Positions 36,955 to 43,333 of a DNA stretch of 43,333 nt are shown piece after piece; the stretch's first letter is position 1, and each line of letters begins with the position of its first letter. Below the pieces are notes generated by a model. The model was not told the origin of the DNA. It saw only the letters and a list, made by a program, of their open reading frames with translations, and ran no database searches. The position numbers and the translations under genes were made by a program. This DNA is from Candidatus Rokubacteria bacterium RIFCSPLOWO2_02_FULL_73_56 (lineage in GTDB: Bacteria; Methylomirabilota; Methylomirabilia; Rokubacteriales; CSP1-6): contig MGCF01000092.1 of assembly GCA_001788495.1 (NCBI GenBank), forward strand, positions 1,071 through 44,403, in the 5' to 3' direction.

Positions 36955-38550
36955 ATGCCCAGGCTCACGATCAACGGCAAAGAGGTCGAGGTCCCCGCGG
37001 GGACGAACCTGATCGAGGCGGCGCGCCGGGTGGGCGTCGAGGTCCCGCACTACTGCTACCACCCGGGCCTGTCCATCGCCGGGCAGTGCCGGCTCTGCAT
37101 GGTGGACATCGAGAAGACGCCGCGCCCGACGATCGCGTGCAACACGCAGGCGGTGGACGGGATGGTCGTCTGGACCGAGACCGACCGCGTGAAGGAGACG
37201 CGCCGCTCGGTCATGGAGTTCCACCTGATCAACCACCCGCTCGACTGCCCCGTGTGCGACCAGGCGGGGGAGTGCTGGCTGCAGATCTACTACATGAAGC
37301 ACGGCCTGTACGACCCCCGGATGACGGACGAGAAGGTCCACAAGCCGAAGGCCGTGCCGCTCGGGCCGCACGTGATCCTCGACGCCGAGCGCTGCATCCT
37401 GTGCTCGCGCTGCGTGCGGTTCTGCGACGAGATCACGAAGACCGGCGAGCTGGGCATCTTCCACCGCGGCGACCACTCGGAGATCGGGCTCTTCCCGGGC
37501 CGGGAGCTCGCCAACCCGTACTCGGCGAACGTCGTCGACATCTGCCCGGTCGGCGCCCTGACCGACCGCGACTTCCGGTTCCAGGTGCGCGTGTGGTACC
37601 TCGACGCGACGAAGTCGATCTGCCCCGGCTGCGCGCGGGGCTGCAACATCGAGGTCCACACGAACCGCCGGCGGCCGCACCACGCCGAGGGCCGGCGCGT
37701 GGCGCGCCTCAAGCCGCGCTACAACGCGGACGTCAACCGCTGGTGGATCTGCGACGCGGGGCGGTACGGGTACGGGGCCGTGGACGACAAGACCCGGCTG
37801 CGCGCGCCGTCGCGCCGCGAGGGCGAGGCGGTCGCCGACGCGACGTGGGAGGAGGCGATCGCCGCGGTCGCCGGCACCCTCGGGCGCCTCCGGCCCGACG
37901 AGCTGGGCGTCATCGCCTCGCCGCGCATGGCCAACGAGGATCTGTTCGCGCTCCGGCGGGTGCTCGAGCGGCGCGGGATCCGCCGCGTCGGCTGCCGGGT
38001 GCCGCCCCGCGAGCCCGGCGACGAGGACGACATCCTCATCCGCGCGGACAAGAACCCGAACGCGCGCGGCGCCGCGCTGCTCGGGCTCGACGGCGACGCG
38101 GCCGCCGTCCTCGCCGCGGCACGCGCGCGGCAGGTGAAGTGCCTCTGGGTGTTCGACCACGACCTGCTCGCGTCGGGCTGGCCCGAGGCCTCCGTGGAGC
38201 AGGCGCTCCGGGCCGTCGAGACGCTGATCTTCACCGGCCCCAACGCCAACGCGACGAGCGAGCGCGCCCACTGGGTGCTGCCGTCGGCCGCGTGGGTGGA
38301 GCGCGAGGGCACGTACACGAACTTCGAGGGGCGCGTGCAGCGCTTCCGCCAGGCGCTCGAGCCGCTCGGGCAGGCGCTCCCCGCGTGGGACCTCCTCGGC
38401 CGCGTCCTCGTGGCGCTCGGCGCCCCGGCGGCGCCGCCGCGCGCGGAGCGCTGGTTCGGCGAGCTGGCGGCCGCGGTCCCCGCGTTCGCCGGCCTGAGCT
38501 ACCGGTCGATCGGCGACGCGGGGCAGGCCGCGGCGACGGGCCCCGCATGA
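36955..38550 (+). CDS. nuoG: NADH-quinone oxidoreductase subunit G, operon 2, short form
   Basis: The 531-residue iron-sulfur subunit carries visible clusters N1b (C34, C45, C48, C62), N5 (H94, C98, C101, C107) and N4 (C147, C150, C153, C197). A further set C223-x2-C-x3-C230-x35-C266 matches the position of the N7-type cluster. The molybdopterin-like C-terminal domain is much reduced; many NuoG proteins are 680-900 residues. The frame is intact and it overlaps nuoH by 4 bases, so this is a compact form rather than a truncation. Confidence 0.92.
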   Translation: MPRLTINGKEVEVPAGTNLIEAARRVGVEVPHYCYHPGLSIAGQCRLCMVDIEKTPRPTIACNTQAVDGMVVWTETDRVKETRRSVMEFHLINHPLDCPVCDQAGECWLQIYYMKHGLYDPRMTDEKVHKPKAVPLGPHVILDAERCILCSRCVRFCDEITKTGELGIFHRGDHSEIGLFPGRELANPYSANVVDICPVGALTDRDFRFQVRVWYLDATKSICPGCARGCNIEVHTNRRRPHHAEGRRVARLKPRYNADVNRWWICDAGRYGYGAVDDKTRLRAPSRREGEAVADATWEEAIAAVAGTLGRLRPDELGVIASPRMANEDLFALRRVLERRGIRRVGCRVPPREPGDEDDILIRADKNPNARGAALLGLDGDAAAVLAAARARQVKCLWVFDHDLLASGWPEASVEQALRAVETLIFTGPNANATSERAHWVLPSAAWVEREGTYTNFEGRVQRFRQALEPLGQALPAWDLLGRVLVALGAPAAPPRAERWFGELAAAVPAFAGLSYRSIGDAGQAAATGPA

Positions 38551-39644
38551 GCGCGCTCGCGGACCTCGGGATCGTCTTCGGGCGCGTCGCCTTCGCCATG
38601 CTCTTCGTCGTCAACACGGCGGCGCTCCTCGGGTGGGTCGAGCGCAAGCAGTCCGCGATCATGCAGGACCGGATCGGCGCCAACCGCGCCTCGATCCTCG
38701 GCTTCCGCGTGCTGGGGCTCTTCCATCCGATCGCCGACGCGATCAAGATGCTGACGAAAGAGGACTTCAGGCCGGCGCGCGCCGACCGCGTCCTGTTCGC
38801 CCTGGCGCCGTTCGTGTCGGTGTTCTTCGGGCTGGTCGCGTTCGCCTCGATCCCCTTCGGCGACACGCTGCGCGTCGCCGGGCGCGAGGTCCCCCTGCAG
38901 GCGGTCACGCTCAACGTCGGCGTGCTGTACGTGTTCGCGATGCTCTCGCTCGGCGTCTACGGCGTCATGATGGCGGGCTGGTCCTCCGCGAACAACTACG
39001 CGCTCCTCGGCGGCCAGCGCGCGGCCGCGCTCATGATCTCGGCGGAGATCGCGATCGGCGCCTCCATCATGGGCGTCGTGATGGTGTACGGCTCGCTCGA
39101 CCTCATGGACATCGTGCGCGGGCAGGGCGCCCTGCTCTTCGGCTGGATCCCGGCCTGGGGCATCGTCACCCAGCCGCTCGCGTTCGTCCTGTTCGTGACC
39201 GCCGGCATCGCGGCGACCAAGCGCATCCCGTTCGACACGCCCGAGGGCGAGTCGGAGATCATCGGCTACTTCGTCGAGTACAGCGGCATGAAGTTCGGCA
39301 TGTTCCTCATGGCCGACCTCGTGGAGACGACCGTGATCGCGGGGCTGACGACGTCGCTGTTCCTCGGCGGCTGGCAGGTGCCGTACCTCGTCGCCGAGGG
39401 CTTCCGCTTCCCGTGGGGCGCGGCGCTCGCGCTCCCGCACCTGCTCGTCGTGCTCCTCCAGGTGGGCGCCTTCGTCACGAAGGTGAGCGCGATGATCTTC
39501 TTCATGATGCTCGTGCGCTGGACGCTGCCCCGCTTCCGCTACGACCAGGCGATGCGCCTGGGCTGGCTCGGCCTCTTCCCGCTCTCGATCCTCAACATCG
39601 TGCTCACGGGCCTCCTGCTCCTGCTGTGGGGGGCGCGCGCGTGA
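38547..39644 (+). CDS. nuoH: NADH-quinone oxidoreductase subunit H, operon 2
   Basis: A 365-residue membrane subunit with WVERKQSAIMQDRIGANRA, FHPIADAIKMLTKED, KRIPFDTPEGESEIIGYFVE and RWTLPRFRYDQAM. The start overlaps the nuoG stop and the end overlaps nuoI, both by 4 bases. Confidence 0.93.
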   Translation: MSALADLGIVFGRVAFAMLFVVNTAALLGWVERKQSAIMQDRIGANRASILGFRVLGLFHPIADAIKMLTKEDFRPARADRVLFALAPFVSVFFGLVAFASIPFGDTLRVAGREVPLQAVTLNVGVLYVFAMLSLGVYGVMMAGWSSANNYALLGGQRAAALMISAEIAIGASIMGVVMVYGSLDLMDIVRGQGALLFGWIPAWGIVTQPLAFVLFVTAGIAATKRIPFDTPEGESEIIGYFVEYSGMKFGMFLMADLVETTVIAGLTTSLFLGGWQVPYLVAEGFRFPWGAALALPHLLVVLLQVGAFVTKVSAMIFFMMLVRWTLPRFRYDQAMRLGWLGLFPLSILNIVLTGLLLLLWGARA

Positions 39645-40180
39645 GGGTCCTGCAGCGGTTCTACCTCGTCGAGGTCCTCTCGGGCGTGGCGCTCACCGCC
39701 GCGCACTTCTTCCGCAACATGGGCGCCCACGGGCGGCGCGCGCTGGGCCAGAAGAGCGCGCGCGGCGCCGTGACGATCCAGTACCCCGAGGAGCGGCGGC
39801 CGTACTCGCCGCGCCTGCGCTCGCTCCACCGCCTCGTGCGGCGCGAGGACGGCTCGCCCCGCTGCGTCGCGTGCATGATGTGCGAGACCGTGTGTCCGGC
39901 GCACTGCATCTACATCGTGGCGACGGAGCACCCGAACCCGGAGATCGAGAAGGTGCCCGCGCGCTTCGACATCGACATCGGCAAGTGTGTCTTCTGCGGC
40001 TACTGCGTCGAGGCCTGTCCGGAGGACGCGATCCGGATGGACACCGGCATCCTGGAGTTCGCCTCCTACAGCCGCCGCGGGATGATCTACACGCAGGAGA
40101 TGCTGCTGTCGCTCGAGCCGGCCGGGCCGGACGGCCGGCCGCAGTCGCCGATCCCCATCCCGGCGGACCGCCAGCCGTGA
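39641..40180 (+). CDS. nuoI: NADH-quinone oxidoreductase subunit I, operon 2
   Basis: The 179-residue ferredoxin-like subunit carries N6a and N6b through C75-x2-C-x2-C-x3-CP and C116-x2-C-x2-C-x3-CP. The C-terminus is Pro-rich. GTG 39641 overlaps the nuoH stop. It connects NuoG to NuoB electronically. Confidence 0.93.
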   Translation: MRVLQRFYLVEVLSGVALTAAHFFRNMGAHGRRALGQKSARGAVTIQYPEERRPYSPRLRSLHRLVRREDGSPRCVACMMCETVCPAHCIYIVATEHPNPEIEKVPARFDIDIGKCVFCGYCVEACPEDAIRMDTGILEFASYSRRGMIYTQEMLLSLEPAGPDGRPQSPIPIPADRQP

Positions 40181-40677
40181 GCACCTGGGTCGCGTTCTTC
40201 GTGCTCGCGGCGCTCGCGGTCGGCTCGGCCCTGGGGCTGGTGCTCCGGCGGAACCCGATCCACGGCGCGCTCTTCCTCGTCGTGAACCTCGGCTCCGTCG
40301 CCGGGCTGTACCTGATGCTCGGCGCCGAGTTCCTCGCGGCCGCGCAGGTGATCGTGTACGCGGGCGCGATCATGGTCCTCTTCGTGTTCGCGATCATGGT
40401 GCTGATCCCGGGCAAGGAGGAGACGGGGCCGGACCCCCGCCGCGCGGTCCGCCTGCTGGCGCCGCCGCTCGGCGCCCTCCTGTGCCTGCTCCTGGCGTTC
40501 GTCGTCGCGCGCGGGACCGGCGCGCCCGCGGGCGCCGCGCCGCCGGCGCCCGCGACGCTCGGCGCGCTCGGCCGGCTCCTGTTCACGCGGTACCTGTTCC
40601 CGTTCGAGCTGACGTCCGTGCTCCTCCTCGCGGCGATGGTCGGCGTCCTGCTCCTCGCCCGGAAGCGGGGGTCGTGA
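40177..40677 (+). CDS. nuoJ: NADH-quinone oxidoreductase subunit J, operon 2
   Basis: A 166-residue, five-helix membrane subunit. [23 protein letters not shown] and [21 protein letters not shown] are typical. GTG 40177 overlaps the nuoI stop. Confidence 0.92.
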   Translation: MSTWVAFFVLAALAVGSALGLVLRRNPIHGALFLVVNLGSVAGLYLMLGAEFLAAAQVIVYAGAIMVLFVFAIMVLIPGKEETGPDPRRAVRLLAPPLGALLCLLLAFVVARGTGAPAGAAPPAPATLGALGRLLFTRYLFPFELTSVLLLAAMVGVLLLARKRGS

Positions 40678-40982
40678 TGGGCGTGCCCGAGCACTACTAC
40701 GTCGCGCTCTCGGCGATCCTGTTCACGATCGGCGTGGTCGGCGTCGTCATTCGCCGCAACCCGCTCGTGATCTTCATGTCCATCGAGCTGATGCTCAACG
40801 CCGCGAACCTCGCGCTCGTCGCCTTCGGCCACCGGTTCGGCGCGCTCGACGGCCAGGCGCTCGTCCTGTTCGTGATGGCCGTCGCGGCGGCCGAGGTGGC
40901 CGTGGGCCTGGCGATCATCGTCGCGATCTTCCGCGTGCGTCGGCGCCTGTCGGTGGACGACCTCAGCGTGATGCGCTGGTAG
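40677..40982 (+). CDS. nuoK: NADH-quinone oxidoreductase subunit K, operon 2 (last complex I gene here)
   Basis: A 101-residue, three-helix subunit with both functional membrane Glu residues, in [12 protein letters not shown] and [15 protein letters not shown] 40677 overlaps the nuoJ stop by one base; GTG 40674 is an alternative one codon earlier. pdhA begins 12 bases later, where nuoL, nuoM and nuoN would be expected. Confidence 0.93.
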   Translation: MGVPEHYYVALSAILFTIGVVGVVIRRNPLVIFMSIELMLNAANLALVAFGHRFGALDGQALVLFVMAVAAAEVAVGLAIIVAIFRVRRRLSVDDLSVMRW

Positions 40983-40994
40983 CGGGAGGTCCAG

Positions 40995-42011
40995 ATGGCC
41001 AAGCCCGTGCCGCGAGAGAGCCTGGTCCCCGGCGTCGACGCCGGGCTGGCGCGCCGCCTGCTCGGCGAGATGCTGCTCATCCGCCGGTTCGAGGAGAAGG
41101 CGGCCGAGGCGTACACGCTCGGCAAGATCGGCGGCTTCCTGCACCTGTACATCGGCGAGGAGGCGGTGGCGGTCGGCGCCACCTCGGTCCTCCGGCCGGA
41201 CGACTTCGCGATCTCCGCGTACCGCGAGCACGGGCACTGCCTGGCGAAGGGCGCGGACCCGCGGCGGATGATGGCCGAGCTGTACGGCCGCCGGGACGGC
41301 CTGTCGAAGGGCAAGGGCGGCTCGATGCACCTGTTCGACCGGAGCGTGAACTTCCTCGGCGGCCACGCGATCGTGGGCTCGCATCTGCCGGTCGCGGCGG
41401 GCGTGGGGTTCGCCATCAAGTACCAGGGCGGTGACCAGGTCGTCGTGTGCTACTTCGGCGACGGGGCGGTGCCCCAGGGCGAGTTCCACGAGTCGATGAA
41501 CCTGGTGGCGCTGTGGAAGCTGCCCGTCGTCTACCTCTGCGAGAACAACCGCTACGCGATGGGCACCTCGACCGAGCGCGCGCTCGCGCAGACGGAGATC
41601 TGGAAGTTCGGCCAGACCTACGGCATCCCGTCCGAGCGCGTGGACGGCATGGACGTGCTCGCGGTCCGCGAGGCGGTGGGCCGGGCGGTGGCGCGCGCGC
41701 GGGCGGCGAGCACCCCGGCGCTCATCGAGGCCGACACCTACCGGTTCCGCGGGCACTCGATGCGCGACCCGGCCGGCGCGGTGTACCGCACCCGCGAGGA
41801 GGTCGAGCGCGAGAAGCAGCGGGACCCGATCGTGCTGTTCCGGGCCCGGGTGCTCGCGGCGGGGCTCCTCGCCGAGGACGACGTCCGGGCGATCGAGAAG
41901 GACGTGAGCGACCGCATCGACGAGGCCGTGGCGTTCGCCGACGCGTCGCCGGAGCCGCCGGCCGAGTGGCTGTTCACCGACATCTACACCGACATCTCCA
42001 CGGAGGCCTGA
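40995..42011 (+). CDS. pdhA: Pyruvate dehydrogenase-type E1 component, alpha subunit
   Basis: The 338-residue TPP-dependent subunit decarboxylates a 2-oxoacid, probably pyruvate, and passes the acyl group to E2 lipoate. The TPP motif is GDGAVPQGEFHESMNLVALW from 155, ending CENN. YREHGHCLAKG and KGGSMHLF are also typical. GGGAGG at 40984-40989 is a strong ribosome site. Acetoin or branched-chain dehydrogenases are close relatives, so the substrate is inferred from the setting. Confidence 0.88.
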   Translation: MAKPVPRESLVPGVDAGLARRLLGEMLLIRRFEEKAAEAYTLGKIGGFLHLYIGEEAVAVGATSVLRPDDFAISAYREHGHCLAKGADPRRMMAELYGRRDGLSKGKGGSMHLFDRSVNFLGGHAIVGSHLPVAAGVGFAIKYQGGDQVVVCYFGDGAVPQGEFHESMNLVALWKLPVVYLCENNRYAMGTSTERALAQTEIWKFGQTYGIPSERVDGMDVLAVREAVGRAVARARAASTPALIEADTYRFRGHSMRDPAGAVYRTREEVEREKQRDPIVLFRARVLAAGLLAEDDVRAIEKDVSDRIDEAVAFADASPEPPAEWLFTDIYTDISTEA

Positions 42012-42012
42012 C

Positions 42013-43002
42013 GTGGCGGTGCTGACCTACCGCGAGGCCCTGAACCTCGCGCTCCGCGAGGAGATGCGCCGCGATCCGCGCGTGTTCGTCATCGGCGAGG
42101 AGGTCGGCCTGTACGAGGGCGCCTACAAGGTGACGCAGGGGCTCCTCAAGGAGTTCGGCGCCCAGCGCGTCGTGGACACGCCGATCGCGGAGTCGGGCTT
42201 CACCGGCGTCGGCATCGGCGCCGCGATGGTGGGGCTCCGGCCCGTGGTCGAGATGATGACGTTCAACTTCGCGCTGGTCGCGGTCGACCAGATCGTGAAC
42301 ACCGCGGCGAAGATCCACTACATGTCGGGCGGCCAGTACCGCGTGCCCCTGGTCATCCGCGGGCCGGGCGGGCCGGCGGCGCAGCTCGGCGCGCAGCACT
42401 CGCAGTCGATGGAGTCCTACTTCTACCACGTGCCCGGGCTCAAGGTCGTGCGCCCCACGACGCCGATGGACGCCAAGGGGCTGCTGAAGGCGGCGATCCG
42501 CGACGACAACCCCGTCATCTTCATCGAGTCGGAGACGCTCTACAACGTCAAGGGCGAGGTGCCCGAGGATCCGGAGTTCCTGATCCCGCTCGGGCGGGCG
42601 ATCGTGCGGCGCGAGGGCACCGACGTCACGCTCGTCGCCTACATGGGCATGATGTACCGGGCGATGGAGGTGGCGGAGGAGCTCGCGCCGGAGGGCATCT
42701 CGATCGAGCTGGTGGACCCGCGGACGCTGCGTCCCATGGACGCCGAGACCATCATCGGCTCGGTCCGGAAGACGCACCGTGCGGTCGTGGTGGAGGCGGG
42801 CGCGGGCTTCGCGGGCATGGGCTCCGAGATCGCGTCGTTCATCACCGAGCGCGCGTTCGACGACCTCGACGCGCCGGTCGAGCGCGTGACCGGGGCGAAC
42901 GCGCCGATGCCGTACGCGCGCAACCTCGAGAGGCTCAAGACGCCGTCCAAGGAGAAGATCGCCGCCGCGGTGCGCCGCGTGTGCGGGACGAACGGGGGCT
43001 GA
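42013..43002 (+). CDS. pdhB: Pyruvate dehydrogenase-type E1 component, beta subunit
   Basis: A 329-residue transketolase-like subunit. VLTYREALNLALREEMRRD, GEEVGLYEGAYKVTQGL, DTPIAESGFTGVGIGAAMVG and HSQSMESYFYHVPGLKVV are family signatures. GTG 42013 follows the pdhA stop after one base. It pairs with PdhA as a heterotetramer. Confidence 0.9.
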   Translation: MAVLTYREALNLALREEMRRDPRVFVIGEEVGLYEGAYKVTQGLLKEFGAQRVVDTPIAESGFTGVGIGAAMVGLRPVVEMMTFNFALVAVDQIVNTAAKIHYMSGGQYRVPLVIRGPGGPAAQLGAQHSQSMESYFYHVPGLKVVRPTTPMDAKGLLKAAIRDDNPVIFIESETLYNVKGEVPEDPEFLIPLGRAIVRREGTDVTLVAYMGMMYRAMEVAEELAPEGISIELVDPRTLRPMDAETIIGSVRKTHRAVVVEAGAGFAGMGSEIASFITERAFDDLDAPVERVTGANAPMPYARNLERLKTPSKEKIAAAVRRVCGTNGG

Positions 43003-43005
43003 CCC

Positions 43006-43333
43006 ATGGCCGTCACCAAGGTCGTGATGCCGAAGCTCTCCGAGGCGATGGAGAGCGGCAAGATCATCAAGTGGCTCAAGCAGGAAGGCGATCGCGTCGC
43101 GGGCGGCGATATCCTCGCGGAGGTCGAGACCGACAAGGCCGACGTCGAGATGGAGGCGTTCGGCGGCGGCGTGCTGCGGAAGATCCTGGTGTCGGCGGGG
43201 GAGAAGGCGCCCGTCGGGACGCTGATCGCCGTCATCGCCGAGACGGGCGAGGACATCTCCACGGTGCTGGCGACGGCGGGGGCGGGGGCAGGGGCAGGCT
43301 CCGGGGCTCAGACCACCCCACCTCGCCCGGAGC
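43006..43333 (+). CDS. pdhC: Dihydrolipoyl acyltransferase (E2), N-terminal part; runs off the window
   Basis: 109 codons are visible. Residues 1-78 are a lipoyl domain with the lipoate-accepting Lys44 in ETDKADVEME. An Ala/Gly/Pro/Thr-rich flexible linker follows. The subunit-binding and catalytic domains lie beyond the edge. Lipoate on Lys44 would depend on LipA, encoded at the head of the same gene block. Confidence 0.88.
   Translation, partial: MAVTKVVMPKLSEAMESGKIIKWLKQEGDRVAGGDILAEVETDKADVEMEAFGGGVLRKILVSAGEKAPVGTLIAVIAETGEDISTVLATAGAGAGAGSGAQTTPPRPE

Noticed and set aside
40983-40994. Hidden or broken nuoL after nuoK of operon 2
   Set aside because: Only 12 bases separate nuoK from pdhA, and pdhA has a normal start and ribosome site. 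There is no remnant.

Overview
The window is very GC-rich bacterial chromosomal DNA with tightly packed genes, many 4-bp start/stop overlaps and frequent GTG starts. It carries core housekeeping genes (rplU, rpmA, obgE, proB, proA, nadD, rsfS, gap, pgk, tpiA, secG, lipA) and two separate respiratory complex I operons. The gene content and style fit a high-GC soil or subsurface lineage such as Candidatus Rokubacteria/Methylomirabilota. That placement is inference, because no phylogeny could be run.

Layout. Bases 1-351 (minus) hold the start of a LAGLIDADG homing-endonuclease-like gene cut by the window edge. Bases 432-4123 hold a two-gene indolepyruvate:ferredoxin oxidoreductase, followed on the opposite strand by a response regulator with a PilZ domain. 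Bases 4919-15272 are complex I operon 1, in order A-B-C-(NIPSNAP)-D-H-I-J-K-L-M-N. It has all membrane and hydrogenase-like subunits but no NuoE, F or G. A small exported protein closes it. Next come a self-contained TetR/ECF-sigma pair with a clear promoter and operator, the rplU-rpmA-obgE-proB-proA-nadD-rsfS run, a DksA/TraR zinc-finger protein, a LapB-like TPR/rubredoxin protein, ComF, the gap-pgk-tpiA-secG glycolytic operon, and a peptide-type ABC importer (binding lipoprotein plus two permeases, no ATPases).

A tRNA-Leu(GAG) with its own promoter separates this from the last block (31553-43333). That block is lipA, then complex I operon 2 (A-B-C-D-E-F-G-H-I-J-K), then the E1 alpha, E1 beta and E2 genes of a pyruvate-type 2-oxoacid dehydrogenase; E2 runs off the end.

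How it may work together. Operon 2 has the NADH-oxidising module (EFG) but no antiporter subunits L, M, N. Operon 1 has L, M, N but no EFG. The two may be complementary, or they may encode two machines: a ferredoxin- or other-donor-fed 11-subunit enzyme near the ferredoxin-reducing IorAB, and an NADH-fed enzyme beside the NADH-producing dehydrogenase and its lipoate synthase. Small-scale oddities include a tandem 57-bp repeat that forms an in-frame small ORF bridging nuoD and nuoE, a palindromic element inserted in frame in comF, and several genes with a -10 box so close to the start codon that leaderless transcripts are likely.
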